From Tipula vernalis (taxonomy: Eukaryota > Arthropoda > Insecta > Diptera > Tipulidae), in assembly GCA_958295665.1 (NCBI GenBank), contig OY282560.1, positions 309,981,236-310,045,235 of the forward strand: 64,000 nucleotides of DNA, read 5' to 3'. Numbering within the stretch: position 1 is the first letter of the stretch; each line of letters starts with the position of its first letter. The notes below the pieces were generated by a model. That model had not been told where the DNA came from, ran no database searches, and saw nothing but the letters and a program-made list of their open reading frames with translations. This document shows, in pieces, positions 1 to 13,500 of the stretch. Both the position numbers and the translations under genes were made by a program.

Positions 1-45
1 TACCCATTTTAACAACAAAAAAACTAAAGAATATTCTCTTAGTGT

Positions 46-1197
46 CTATCCATCACCCTCGCCCTCATCATTTTCCAATACAATCGGTTCACGTACTTCG
101 TCATCATTCGAAATGGTCGAAATTTCCGAATCATCAATATCATCGTCCGCCTCTCCCGTAAAATAAAGCACCGCCTTTGGTACAATCTTCTCCTTGATAT
201 AGTGCCCAATTTCAAAGTCATATTGTAAATATTCCTACATAATATACAAATACAACAACAACAACACAAAATATATGAAAAAAACGAAAAAAAAATTGTC
301 GCCCAAAACATAACTCACCGTCAATTTATCGTACTTCTCATCGGCAGTGTCCTCCGGCACCACAATCGTATCGAAAAAATTAAAAAACGAATCAATCTTA
401 ATCGATTTTGGTGTCGCATCCTTACCACTCGTAATCAATTTCATCGTAACATTTTTATCCGGTTGCCAATTTATAGGGCATCCAATCGCATTGTAAATTT
501 CAGGCCCATCAAACGAGAATGGATGGTCCGGATCGGGTGTACATTTCATAAAATATTCCTTTGTCAGCATCGTATCAGTAAAATATTCATTTTGTCCAAA
601 ATAAAATTGTAGCGTAAATGACATATCGGGTGCGGGTTTCGATGTAACCCGTACATCTTGTAAATATTTGAGTACCGGTTCATCAGCCTCCTTGACCATA
701 GTATCCAATAGTGGCGCATATTTAAAAGTATTCAACCAAAAATTTGGTATTCCCTTTGCATTAGCCGTATCAACAACCGCTGTATTCACCGCTTCAGTTT
801 CGGTCCCCTCCAAACCGGGTATCGAACATGTACACTCCTCATCGGTGGGGCAATGATCACCAATGATTATATCGCGTCGCTTCTCAAATATTGAACTATA
901 TTTTTCCAGGAATATACGTTCAATATTATAAATTTCTTGGTGAAATTCTGCATCCAATTTAACGGTGTCCGCTTGCAATTTTCGAAGCGCTTGTAATTTT
1001 TTTCGTAAATCGGTCGGAAGGGTATCGAGAAGTTTCTATATGAAAAAAAAAAAAAAATTGAATAATTTTTTTATACGGATTTCATGTAATATATTTACCT
1101 TGTGTTGGTCCTTTTTTAAGGTGAAAGCGATATACTGATTAACGGCGGCCATATCTCTTAATTCCTTTGTGGTTATCATTGGTTCAATGTCCTCCAT
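46..1197 (-). CDS. Nap1: NAP1-family nucleosome assembly protein (histone chaperone), 3 exons
   Basis: Three phase-0 exons on the minus strand: 1197-1099 (33 codons), 1035-319 (239 codons) and 234-46 (62 codons plus TAG), with GT..AG introns of 63 and 84 bases; total about 334 aa. The start is the ATG at 1197, read as MEDIEPMITTKELRDM. Seen: a NAP-type helical start (LPTDLRKKLQALRKLQ) leading into KLDAEFHQEIYNIERIFLEKY, the family's dimerisation helix, then the core with FWLNTFKYAPLL, and a strongly acidic C-terminal tail (GEADDDIDDSEIS) ending GEGDG. Known for the family: dimeric chaperones that carry H2A-H2B and shuttle between cytoplasm and nucleus. The length is slightly below the usual 350-390 aa because the N-terminal acidic leader is short. 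It could be NAP1 itself or a NAP1-like paralogue. It is divergently placed with the SLC26 gene. Confidence 0.9.
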
Positions 1198-1574
1198 TAC
1201 TGAAACTTTTCTCAATCAAATTCGAAACACCACTGCGAATACGTACGGACGGAGCGTTTATGGAAAATACAAAATTTTTGTTTTGTTTTTTCAATGAGAA
1301 GTTGATGAGTACGATTTGAAATGCAATATTCATGGGTAACGCGATTTTTTATTTTTTCCTCGCGAAAACCTTATTCGAATAAGGTGCACAGTACTCGCAC
1401 ATGTTATATAATAATACAAAGGTCGAGATAAGATTTATTATACACATTGACCGGTCGGTATGCACCTTACATAAATTTTACCAGTCTGTTGTTTTTTGAA
1501 AGTTGAAGGCAACCTTCAACCACCTTGTTTTAGTTGACAATTTTTATTCATACCACATTTTTTTTTTATTTCAG
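1198..1574. promoter_or_regulatory. Head-to-head promoter region between NAP1 and SLC26, with an 18-bp perfect palindrome
   Basis: Only 400 bases separate the NAP1 ATG (1197, minus) from the first recognisable coding ATG of the SLC26 gene (1598, plus). The SLC26 exon begins just after an AG preceded by a long T tract (acceptor at 1574), so a non-coding first exon of that gene should lie in this interval. An exact palindrome ACCTTATTCGAATAAGGT is at 1368-1385. No clear TATA box was identified. Shared or bidirectional promoter use is inference from the geometry. Confidence 0.6.
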
Positions 1575-1597
1575 GTATATAAATTACAATCTGCGTA

Positions 1598-4500
1598 ATG
1601 AAGTCGCAATTAACAATGGAAGGGTCGTATATAAACGAAGGATTAGATAGTTCAACATTGGATATTCGGAATAGTGAACCGCATGGCGGTTTAAAAGGTT
1701 CCAATGAGTTTATATGTAAGTAGTTTTGTTTTATATTTTTATTTTTTGTATTTTGCACAGTTTGTTAAAAAAAATCATGGCACCAATTGCACCACTTCTT
1801 GTTTGAGAATATTTACTAAAATCAGTTATTATTATATCTCTTCACTGATTTAGTTCCTGACCAACCAATATTCACTAATGGTAAGTTTTTGTCTTAAATC
1901 ATGTATATTTGGATTGGTAATTAAGTTAACTAAGTTTGCCTAGCCACTCCTCCTCTAGTTAAAGTGAGTAATCTAAAAACACGCATGAACCTGGATGAAT
2001 CATGAAAAAGCTTGAAAAACTAGAATACTTAACGTCTTCTGGTTGCCCAAGAGAGCTATCTCGGGATCGAAACCGATGTAACTAGATTTTTGACACATTC
2101 AGAGCCAGCAATCGGCTTCGACTGTGAAACTCGGTTTTGTTATTAAAAATAAAACAAATTTGGTGTCGACAACAGTTCACAGGTTACAAAAAAGATTTGG
2201 TCCTACAAGTCCGCCACCTTGATTCATCGCTTGGATGTGCTGAGACTAGTTCATTAATTATCAAATATGTTGGTTAATTCAGGTGTTAAATTTCAACGGG
2301 AATGGTGCATAATCGTAAATGTTCCATTTGCGGCTTGGTGAAGATTTCTTAAATAAAATGTGGCCCAAATTAAACAAACATTGCGATACACTACTAATGA
2401 TACTTTTAGCCATAAATACAAACGATAAATCAACAAATTGGCTTTACCAAAGACAAATTTGTTTTCCACTTAAATGACCAATCCAGGCCTTTGTAGTATT
2501 TCCAGGACAAAATGGAACATGCACGTTTGTCAATGGATTTTAGTGAAATTTTTTACGTGAGTTATTAAGCCGATTCTATAAGTAGTTCCTAATATAAAAT
2601 AGAATTAGTGACGCCCTAATGGATTCCTTTTGGCCGTATCATCCAGGGTTATGTTTCTTACCAGCAGTGATATTATTGGTCGACACCATTATTCAACAAC
2701 CAATCCAGACAGATAACTCTACAATACATCTCCAGACAACCACCATGCCTGGATTTTGTTTATTATGTCTCCTGCACCAAATGGAACTCGCAGAGTTTGA
2801 GATATGATTACCTAATTCCATCTCTGACGAAACCCTCGTGTCATATTATCTAGGATCTGATTTCTTAATTAAATCAAAAATCATATTCGCCAAAACAAGT
2901 GGTACACGTACATTTGTTGATGGATTTTAGTGAAATTTTAATAACTGAATTATGTTGCAGAACCTTTAAAAAGTTCCTAATGTATAAATTACTTTTTCGT
3001 GACCTGAAGAATTTTTCGGCCATATGGTCACACTACTCTCGCTAACACGTAGGTATTATTGTCGATGCAAATCTTAAACGCTTTTTAATCTGAGGTGACT
3101 GCCTTTGATAAAGACAAAATTTGTAAAATAAAATTGAAAATATTGATGAAAATCGAAAAAATATTTCATCAAAATTTGAATTAGATTTGAACGGCGTTTA
3201 ATTTCAATATCACGTCAGCAACAATCATAATCAAATAATAGCAAGGTTTTGAAAGACAAATAAATAAAATTGCACTCCAACAATTGTTTACAGTGAAACT
3301 TCTCTCAAATTGCAATTTGAGCCAAATTAATTGTCTGTTTGTTTTGCATTATTCTTAGCAGGACAGTTTATCAATTTCGCTCAAATTCGATCAATTTTTA
3401 GATCTATCCATTATCTGCCGTTCTGAGTTAAATTTCAATAATTTTGAGTAGTTTCCGTTAAAATAGTTTTAAAACGGCAACCAACGGCAAAAAAAACAAT
3501 CGAAATTTTAAGAAGTTTTTAAGAAATTTTTAGGAATTTCATTGATTCTTCGAAGATTCCGAAAACTCTTTGGATATTCTTAAATTTTTTTTTTTTTTTT
3601 CAAAATATTAACGGTTTTGGGAGCTGAATTTTTAACAAATAAAGATCTTTTCAGCACAAAGGACAAACACTTAGCTTTAGAATTTTGCGGGTCGCCCTTG
3701 TTGAGCACCAACAATTTTTTCCCAATTGGGTAAGAATGATAATAGTAAAATATTGAAACAACTCGTTAAAAATCGTCTGGGCCTATAAACATCATTCTTA
3801 GAAGTAATGCAATATCACTCTGTTTAATGAAGATTTTAACGTTTCGTGATAGAATAACATTTCACAATCACAACAAAAAAAGCGGAATTTCGGTTGTTAG
3901 GTTACTCCAAATCATGATTCTAGATCTGCTTGATCGTATTTTAAATCTCACACAGTGCAATAACCTCTTAAATATCAAATACCATAATCGTGCTATTGCG
4001 TGCGATTTCCATCTAAACATTTAATATATTTCGAGAAATTATTCGACGTCATTTTCCTATCATTTGTAATTACGAATACATTCAACTTTACAGCTACTTT
4101 AGCATGTCATCAACCTCATAGCTAAACCGCCGGAAACGTATTGACATGGATGACTTGAATATTTATTGTAGTGCATTTCATGTTATTCCTGCGAATTTGA
4201 AAGCGTCCCAAGTAACAATTTATAGTCCGAGAACGTTTAGTAAACCGTATAAACCAGAAGTTATTTATCTTACAAGATAGGATTTAGTTAATTTGTCGGT
4301 ATCCTAACGTTCAAGGTCCAACCTACCGTCGAAATACTTTGTGAACCAACCGAAGTGTGTAACTTATTAGTTTAAATAAGGTTATCCCTTAACAGGGTTG
4401 AAAATTAATCTGGGTTTTGTTTTACCTTATTTCTAGCTATAAATTAACTAATAAGTCAGGATTTACTGGTTGCTTAACCGTTTTGCTACAACAGTGAAAT

Positions 4501-7500
4501 CAACGGTTTGGTATTGGAGCAACTTTCTTCGACTTATACATATGTACAAAAATAATACTAAGCTGTCCTTTTACGTTAATGGTTGTAGTAAAAAACTACG
4601 TCAATTTATAACAAATTAGTCAATTATTAACTATAATCTCACCAATTACAAACTTTGTTTGAAATAGAAGAGAAGAACCAACACAGAGTCAATTATATCC
4701 ATCAACTTCGGTTACTGGGTGGTTTAAGAAAGGTTGAAAATAAATGCAAAAGTAAATTCTCAACTCCGAATTTGGTCGAAAGCAACTTTGGTGGATATAG
4801 GGTTTAATAGAGGATGAAATGAGCCTAAGAAAAGATATCATGAAGGAGCCACTTTAACCTAGAACTAAGCTTATAAAATGGTAAATAAAGGTTTGCTTTA
4901 AACTAATAAGTTAATTTTTAACTTTAATAGTTTTATTCCTTTAATAAGTCCTACAACTCTTAAGAAAGATAGAAGTTTAGAAATTAGTTTAGTAAGTGGT
5001 TGCTTAGGAAAAATCCAAATATATCCAAAAAGTTGAATACTGATCCGTTTGAGACACTTTTAGAGATAATGAATGATTAGTACTTGCCAAAGGAAATACT
5101 AAACTTTTAGGTTAATGCTCTCTAGACCGATTTAATAAATTTATTTGGTTGGCCTTATTCAAACGCAGTATATCTATTCTGTCGAAACTTAGAGAAAAGA
5201 TTCACTACCAGCAAAAAACAATAAAAATTCTAGGCTAGTACAAATAACTACAGAGAAATACCGAAACAGAAATCATGAAGTTAGCGAAGTGGCTGGCTTT
5301 AGGATTATGTTATTAATTTTTGTTAATTACTTGCCTGTTAGTTCCATAGAGGATGTTAGTCTCAAATAAATTAATCTGATGTTCTTGATGTACTATCAAT
5401 TTGTGGCAGTAGTTGTCTTAAATGTTAAATGTCAAAAAAAGAAATTTCATCAAGAAGGGTATTAAAATCGGTTTGCATTGTACTTTCAATGTTTAACAGT
5501 CTTCAAAAATGTCAAATGTCAAACATTTCAGTACATATGAAATATGTCGATCAAGCCCTTTAAAATGAAACCCTACTTGCCATATAAACCTTTTATATTA
5601 CATACCTTTAATTTCTGACAAGGTCAAAATGTCAATGACCCTGAGTACGTGTAAATGTAAAGTTTTAGCTCGATTCAAATCACTTCGTCCACCATAATGA
5701 TTAATGTGTTTAACAGGATTATTCTGGTTTATTTGATGAAAATGGTGGCCGAGTACAAGTTTTCATTTTATAATTTAGGCCTTTAGCGCCACACCAAATC
5801 AATGTTAGTATTCAATAATCGCATCAAATCTCAATAAAAATTTTATCAAATATATACTTTGGAAACTCGATTTATCATTAATTTCTAAATAAATTTTTAT
5901 ATTTTAATTATTTTATTATAAATTACTAGAGGGCTGTCTCTTGTTCGTTACGCTCGCCAATGATCGATTATTTCATAAGTCAAAAGGGCAGAAGAAATTA
6001 GTAAATGTAGCGAATTGGGATTTCGTTGTATTAAATGAAATATAAAATTTTCTTATTTTAGTTCCTTACAACTCACTTTACAGTAGAATATTGATTTGAA
6101 TATGTAGAAAAGAGTTTGTATAAAGAGAGTTAATAGCAGCAGTTTTTAGACATATATTGGAGGTTTAGGTAAATATTTGTTATTTTTAGTTGATTTTGTG
6201 TTCCCAGAAAATATTTGAAAGATAAACTTAATTCAAATTTTAACAGCTGAAATCCAAAACCTCAAGAAAAAATCCATCGTTCTGTCCATTTTGCTACAAA
6301 GCTAATTGTTTCCTGAATTGAAGCCTGCTCAAGAGTAAAATGAAATTACGAGTATACAGTCTGTTAAATATTCTGCGATCAGCTCCGTACGATTTCTTAT
6401 ATATTCGATCAAAGACTAAGAAAGCAGCACCTCACAAATTCCTGCTCAGCGAACGGATAGTTGTTTTCTATATATATTGTATTACATATGTATATAATTT
6501 ATTGTCACTGTCAACGCTGTGATATGTAAGCTACGACCATGATATACTTACTTAATTCTGCGGTGCAAAAAACTACATTCCAAGAATATAACATTTACAT
6601 TTTAAATGAATACGGTTTAATAATAATCATCCCGCATTTATAATAATATTAAACTGTCATTCTTGTTTCGTTTTTGGCCATTCATAATTTTTTGACATTT
6701 TAAGGTCAAACCTTGCTTGTCAATCATAATATGTTTGAATAATAATTATAATATACCAACAGTTATTGTTGTGTAAAATGAGCTTCTACTGCAATAGCAC
6801 CAAACCGTACCATTGTTCAAATCGTATGGGTTTCGCGCTTTAGACATGCAAGTTCATATATATACTCGCAGCTACTCATACTAAATCGATGTTGTTGTTA
6901 TTTTTACATATCGTCGGTACACAAGAAGGACAACACAACTCAAAAATCATAATTTTTGAGTTATTTCCATAAATGAGAAGCTAAAAATGTAAATTTTGAT
7001 GGGAAAGGACGTCAGAATGAAAGCTTCAAAAATAAAACCTCTCCTGAAATATCAACTTTTTTAGTTGTGTCACTCTATTTTTGCACCGACGATAAGTGTT
7101 ATTAAAACTTTCCTTCAGAAAGAAGGGTTATTCAAACAAAGCGAGCTCATAATAAAGCCGGAGAAACTGCGATACTCGAGCAAGAAAATGGGTGTACATT
7201 CATCGTTTGAAGACCACAAATTTTTGACCTTTCTGATGTTTCTAGCAATAACGTCCTTCGGATATCCATTCTTAACTAACAGGTCCGTTAATGTTTTGAA
7301 GTTTTCAGAATAAAAGCTATTTGATAACTTCAAAATTTTATCGGCTAACATGTACACCATATTGTTTCTGTATGAAGATGCAAGCCAAGAGGTTTAGGTA
7401 TCGACCCGACTAAGTTTTTTTTTGTTTAGTTTTTTAATTCGTGGTGTGAAACGCAGCCGTTGGAATTGAAAGATTCAGCAAAATCGTTTACATGAAGTTA

Positions 7501-10500
7501 TTAAACATAAACATGTCAAAAGATTCCAAAATCTTGAGTGTCCGGAGTAATTGTCGGCTTCGCCTGAAATATCGTTGGTATTAGGAGAGCAACGCATTTC
7601 CAATACGGATGAAAGAACAGTAATAGCAGTTGAGATGCCACAGGAGGGAGAAGCAGAGAATGAGGAAAATTAGATCGTGATTTTGTTCCTTACACTAAAA
7701 TTGTGGCCGATATAGAGAGTGGCATTTCTGAATTGGATGTTGCACTTTATAGTAATATTAGGAATAGGTTAGTTACAATTTTGTGAAATTTTAAGTATTG
7801 TCTAGGAAATAAATTTTTGAAAATTTACGATTTGCAAAAAAATCATGATGCTTTCAAAGTAAACAAAATTTTGAAAGATAACCCGGAAATTTGTGTATTG
7901 GAAGTTGATAAGGGTAATGTAACGGTTCTCATGAACAAAGAAGAAAATTTAGAAAAAATAAACTTGCTCTAGTCAGACGACAACATTACATACATATATC
8001 CAAATGGAAATTAGGAACGTTTAGGCAAAATTGATAGGACAGTAGCTAAAAATCTAAAAATTATAATGGGACAGCCCCACGAATAAATGGTCTACCAAAA
8101 ATACAAAAAAAAAAACTTTATTTACTAACCCTATTAATGAAGTAAGTTGAGACTGATGTGTTGAAGGAAATTTCCGTTAAACCTATTTTCTTCTTAAGAT
8201 ATGTTGATAATATTTATACGGCTATCCCAAATTTCGAAGTTGATGGAAGCCTAAGAACAAACTTGAATAACAAAAAAAACTTGGTCGGGTCGATACCTAA
8301 ACTATGACTCTTGGCTTCCATTTCATACAAAAACAATACGGTGGTCATGTTACCCGAAACAATTTTAAAGTTATCAGATGTTAGCTTTTATTCTGAAAAC
8401 TTCAAAACATTAAAGGACGTATTACTTAAGAATGCATATACGAAGGATGTTATTGCTAGAAATATCAGAATACACGACATAAATAACATTTCACTAAATA
8501 ATTTTGAAAATGCGCGTAAAAATCTAAATTTATCTGTTGAAAAGAATCGCAATATTTTCGTTTAGATACCTTATCGACGGCTTAATCCGCAGAAAAGCCA
8601 ATAAAACTTTGTAATTTATTCGATATGACAGTAGATATGGAGTTGCCTTGTTTTTGTGCGAGCACTTTCAAGCATTTTAGCGTCGATTTTGGGTTTGTCG
8701 CTTATTCAAAATTATGACGGCTGATGTCATTTAGCTGCTGGTAATAAAATGTGTATTTCGACCAAAATTGGAGTTGGCGTTTTTGCGGATTAAGCCGTCG
8801 ATATGTCAAAATTTTTTAAAAATTGCATGTTTGTTACAAGTTGTTGGTAGGGTAACAATTCAGAAAAATTTGTGTTTACTAAATTAAAGGAGAAAATTAC
8901 CATAGTGTTGCAATCAAATTTTGAAAACATTGGAAATGTTGGAATAAGCTTTTGGTGACAATGCACTGTCCAGAGCGAATATTTTTGATTCGTTAAAATT
9001 GTTCAAAGGAGGCAGAGAACGCGTTGAAGTTGATCAACGTCCTTGCCGCCCTTCGACATCTGCCGATGAACATCACATCAAGGAAATCAAGGATTTGGTA
9101 TTAAAAAGTCGTCGATTGAAATAATTAGAGATTTTGTTGACATGACGCAAATATCGTTTGGGTCAAAATTTTTGTTCAGACAACTCTTGCTTTTTCAACC
9201 ACGATAAAGCGCCGTCTCACACTGCATTGTTTGTACGTAAGTGTACGTCTGACTTCTGGCCTTTTCCGAACATTTTGACTTGGTTGAATCGAAGAAGATT
9301 TTGAAGGCCATTCCGGAAATGGGTTTTACCAACTGTTTCGAAGGCAGGAAAAAGCGTTGGCATAAATGTATTCTATATTTCTATAAAATTGAAAGAATAA
9401 TAAGCCGTCTGTGTTTTATTTAAATTCTTACAATTTTTTGATCACAGTGTTATATATAAAACAAATTCAAAGTTCATCACAAAATTTACTAAATGCCCAA
9501 AAAGTTTCTAAAGTGTTTGTTAAATTATTATAACATTCTAAATTAATTGTATAAATTGGATTCAAACTAAATTAATTTTGAAAATCTTTTTCCTTTCTTA
9601 TTATAAACATTCAGTTAAGTTCCGATTTTAAATCAAGTATTTTTTAGGCTACGATGCACAATTCATCCCTTATTCAATTGTATTGCCCTTTCTTGTGTAC
9701 AGCGGAGATTTGAATAACTAGAAAATAATAAATTCTCCATTTTCCAAAAAAATTATTAAAGAATTGTCCTCCTTTTCCAGAATATAGCCTCCTATTCCAG
9801 AATATTTTCGCCTTTATTCGACCCATTCGGATTTTCGACATTCAACCCTTTCACCCATTCGGCCTTTCGAAACATACCGTCTTTCGACCCATTCGGTCAT
9901 TATACCGGCCCTTTGACATTCGTGTTTTCGACATTCGACCTTTCGACCAATTCGACCTTTCGGCGTTCGGCCTTTCTACATTCGGCCTTTCGACATTCGG
10001 CCTTTTAAAATTAAACGATGAAAACTACTTAATTGAAAACTATAAAAATAATTTTAAACAAAAAATATCATAAAGCACTACTTCTTTTTATTTGTATGTA
10101 TGTGTAATTGTGTACCACTTATTTTATACATGTGTGGAACTCTCGACCTCTTTATTTAAAAAAAAGATGTCACTCGACATTTTGTCATCTTGAAAAGTCG
10201 ACTTTATTTTTTGTTTTGTTTTTCCGCTTTTATTGCTGTTTTACAACATGAATTTTTCCTCTATTATTCTCCCACTGTCAGACTAGGGATTACCAAAGCG
10301 CGATTAGTAATTTTTGAGATTAGCTGTAGTGTGTCAAGTTCAAAATTAGCTGATCGTTTTTTATTTCAAGATTAGGGACTAAGCTCGATTAGTGAACTAG
10401 CCAATAACACTGTTGCGTTTAAATTCCATGTTAGGAATTTATTATTTTCGTTTTAACTTAGACGCAAATGATTCAACACATTAATAAATAATATAATGAA

Positions 10501-13500
10501 CTGTCATTAGAATAATTTTGAACGCTCTGTTATTATTGCTTTGACAGATATATCGGCGTGAAATTCATTGCAATTTTTTTCAGCAGCCTTGTGTTGAAGT
10601 TTTTCTCTTTTTATTGAGTTAGTGACAGTACAAATGGCGCCATTATATGTAAATGTTAAAATAAACAGAAATTACACAAATTATTTAATTAATTTAAATT
10701 ATAGTAAAAAATTGGTAATTATTAAAATAAAATTGCAAATACAAGTTGCGCTATTGTAATACAGATGGAACTATATTGACAATTTTAAAAATACAAAAAA
10801 TGTGAGGTTTATATCAAAAAAGTTGAAAATTTTAACTAATCATTAAAGTATTTAATTTATAATTTACTTTTTTAATGTGTTGTTTTTGTAATGATTTATT
10901 TAAAAAATAAAAATCAAAAAAATCAGCACAATCAAGATTGATGACAGTTGTATTACCACAAACTCATGGCACCACTAGCAGAACCTTAGTATATGTCAAT
11001 CAACGCAATTAGATTGTTGGCAGATTTAATCGAGCTTAGCTAATCGCGCTTGGATAATCCCTATCCTATACACTGTCAGTGGTATACGGTTTAGCTAGTA
11101 GCGCCACCAATTTGTGGTACCGAATATTAATACAAAGCAACAAAAACATTGATCAGTCCTTAAATGATGTAACGGATTTTCTTAAATTTCGAGACTCTTT
11201 CCCCAACATCACAATTGAGCATGCCTATATAAATCCTCTACACCCGTGCCGCCAAATCACAGACTCATATGTTAGATTATTTAGAACTGAGACAGGTAAA
11301 CAGCAATCAAAATCCCATTCGCCATTTTTCATCTTCGATGCTTCAGGATTAGCTCCAGTTATACTATACATCTCTAGCATACCGTTAAAAATCCATAAAA
11401 ATTCAAATTACTTCACAATGTTCAAAAAATTTATTTTGTGAAAATTTGTGCCATTTGATCAGATCACACCATTAAGGGGCAACAACCATTTAGGACCTTC
11501 AAAAAATGGAATTTTTCTTTTTTTTGCTTTAAAATTTACTTTAATATGTGTAGAATACGAAAAACTTCATGACTCAGGCCAAAACTCATATCTCTTGTAA
11601 ATAGAGCCAATTTCCGAGACTCCCTTTCATTCGACTTCGAGAGCCGAGCGCAGTTGTTTTTTCGGTGCCAAAGATTGTTCAGAGACTATTGAACCGATCG
11701 GGCTAAAATTTTGCACACGTTTTGCACTGTACCTTCTAATACAAAACGACAACAAAATTTTTTTCGCGACTTATTTATTTTATTTATTTATACAAGAGAA
11801 AAGTCTACAAATTTGACTTGTATTTATAATACAATACAATGGAACAGGGTAGGATAAAATTAAATAAAAATTAAAAAATTAATTAAAATTGACATAAAAA
11901 TATTTTCATGTTGGAGCATAATGTTGCTTCAACCTACGTTTAAAGCTGTCTTTGCTTAAGTAAAAGCCGAACAGATATTGATAATTGACTCCAGTATGAA
12001 TGGTGCATCGACTTGATGAAATAAAATATTTCCAACAAACGAACACTTTAAAAGCTTTCATCTATTTGCCAATGTTGTCATGTGATAGCTTGGTGGTACG
12101 GTAAGTCTTGGTTATATACGTTATAAACCGTATAAACTTTTTTTGGACACTCTCGATTTTTTAGATAGGTTCGTCGTAGAAAGGACACCAGACGTTGATA
12201 ACGTGGTATTCAAGTTGAGAGCTGACATAGGCATAATATAGAATCTTAATTGTCTCGAGGTCAAAAATATCCCCAGTCCAACTAGTAAATCACATGTTTT
12301 CAACGAAAGTAACCCCTGGGTCTTTAATCTCGAATACTTTTTGTAAAAATATGCCATTTATTTGATATTGTTAAATAACAGGGTTAACTTTCCAATCGAA
12401 CGATAAACTCTTACACTTGTTGATGTTGAGACTAAGAAGGTTAGACTCACACCATTTCGCTAGATTGTCGATGTTTTCTACTGTTTTGAGATCATCTGAA
12501 AAGACTGAATATTGTATTACTTCAGTAACGTCATTTATGAAAATTATACATAAAGATCCAGGGACCAACATGAAAGCCTTGTGGTACCCCTAAAATACCT
12601 TGAATTAATTCTGATCTTCCATTACTAGGCTCAATATACTGAATGCGGTTACTCAAATATGATTTAAACCATGCAACAAACTGGTTAGAGAAACCGAATC
12701 TATATAACTGTTCCAACGTTTTACAATGACTGATGGAATCAAAGACTTCGGCAAAGACAGTATACACCACATCAATTCAATTTATTTAATGATGTTGCTA
12801 ATAAATTCAATAAGGTTTGTTGATGTTGATCTTTTTAGTATAAAACCATGCTGACGCTGTGAGATGAATCGAGGAACCAAAGATCTGAATGAGTTGCATA
12901 CTACCAGTTCAAATAATTTGCGTATTGAAGATATTGATGTAATCCCTCTGAAACAAGAAACATCACTTCTGTTTTGAAAATTGGTGTTACTCTGGTTACT
13001 TTCCATTTCTTTGAAAATACTGTTGGTTTTAATGATTGATTAAATAGAAGACACAGAGATGAAGCTGAAATCAAGACCACATCCATCTCCGAATACTTCT
13101 AGAGCTCGATGAATATACTCGGTTCCAATCTTTGGTGTTAGTATGGTTGAGTTGTTTTCCACATTGTTTGGATTTTCATACTTATTAATGTCTTCCGGCT
13201 TATAAAAAATCTCCAAAAATATTTAGAATCGTTTTTTATTTTTTTCGTAATACGGCTGATGTAACTCTGATACTTTAACTGAAAGTATCTTTCGAAATTT
13301 TGATTACACGCAGTGAATTTCTGTACGCTTTCTACTGAACAGATTTTGAGATTTTCTTTGTAAGCTCTGTCTTTCTTGTTCTTAAGATTGATAAGTTTAT
13401 CGTCGTACCATGGTGGATATTTATTCTATTTGGCCACAGCAGTAGGAACAAATAGTTCAATGCCCTCAAATATAATTTTGTAGAATTTCTCCACGTAAAA

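Noticed and set aside
9801..10010. CRISPR-like array of short repeats
   Set aside because: Units are contiguous and imperfect without unique spacers, the host is eukaryotic, and the same unit forms arms of a foldback-like element.
11079..11441. 120-codon plus-strand open frame beside the MITE
   Set aside because: No domain, biased composition, begins in the MITE's target duplication and has no splice or promoter context; most likely chance.
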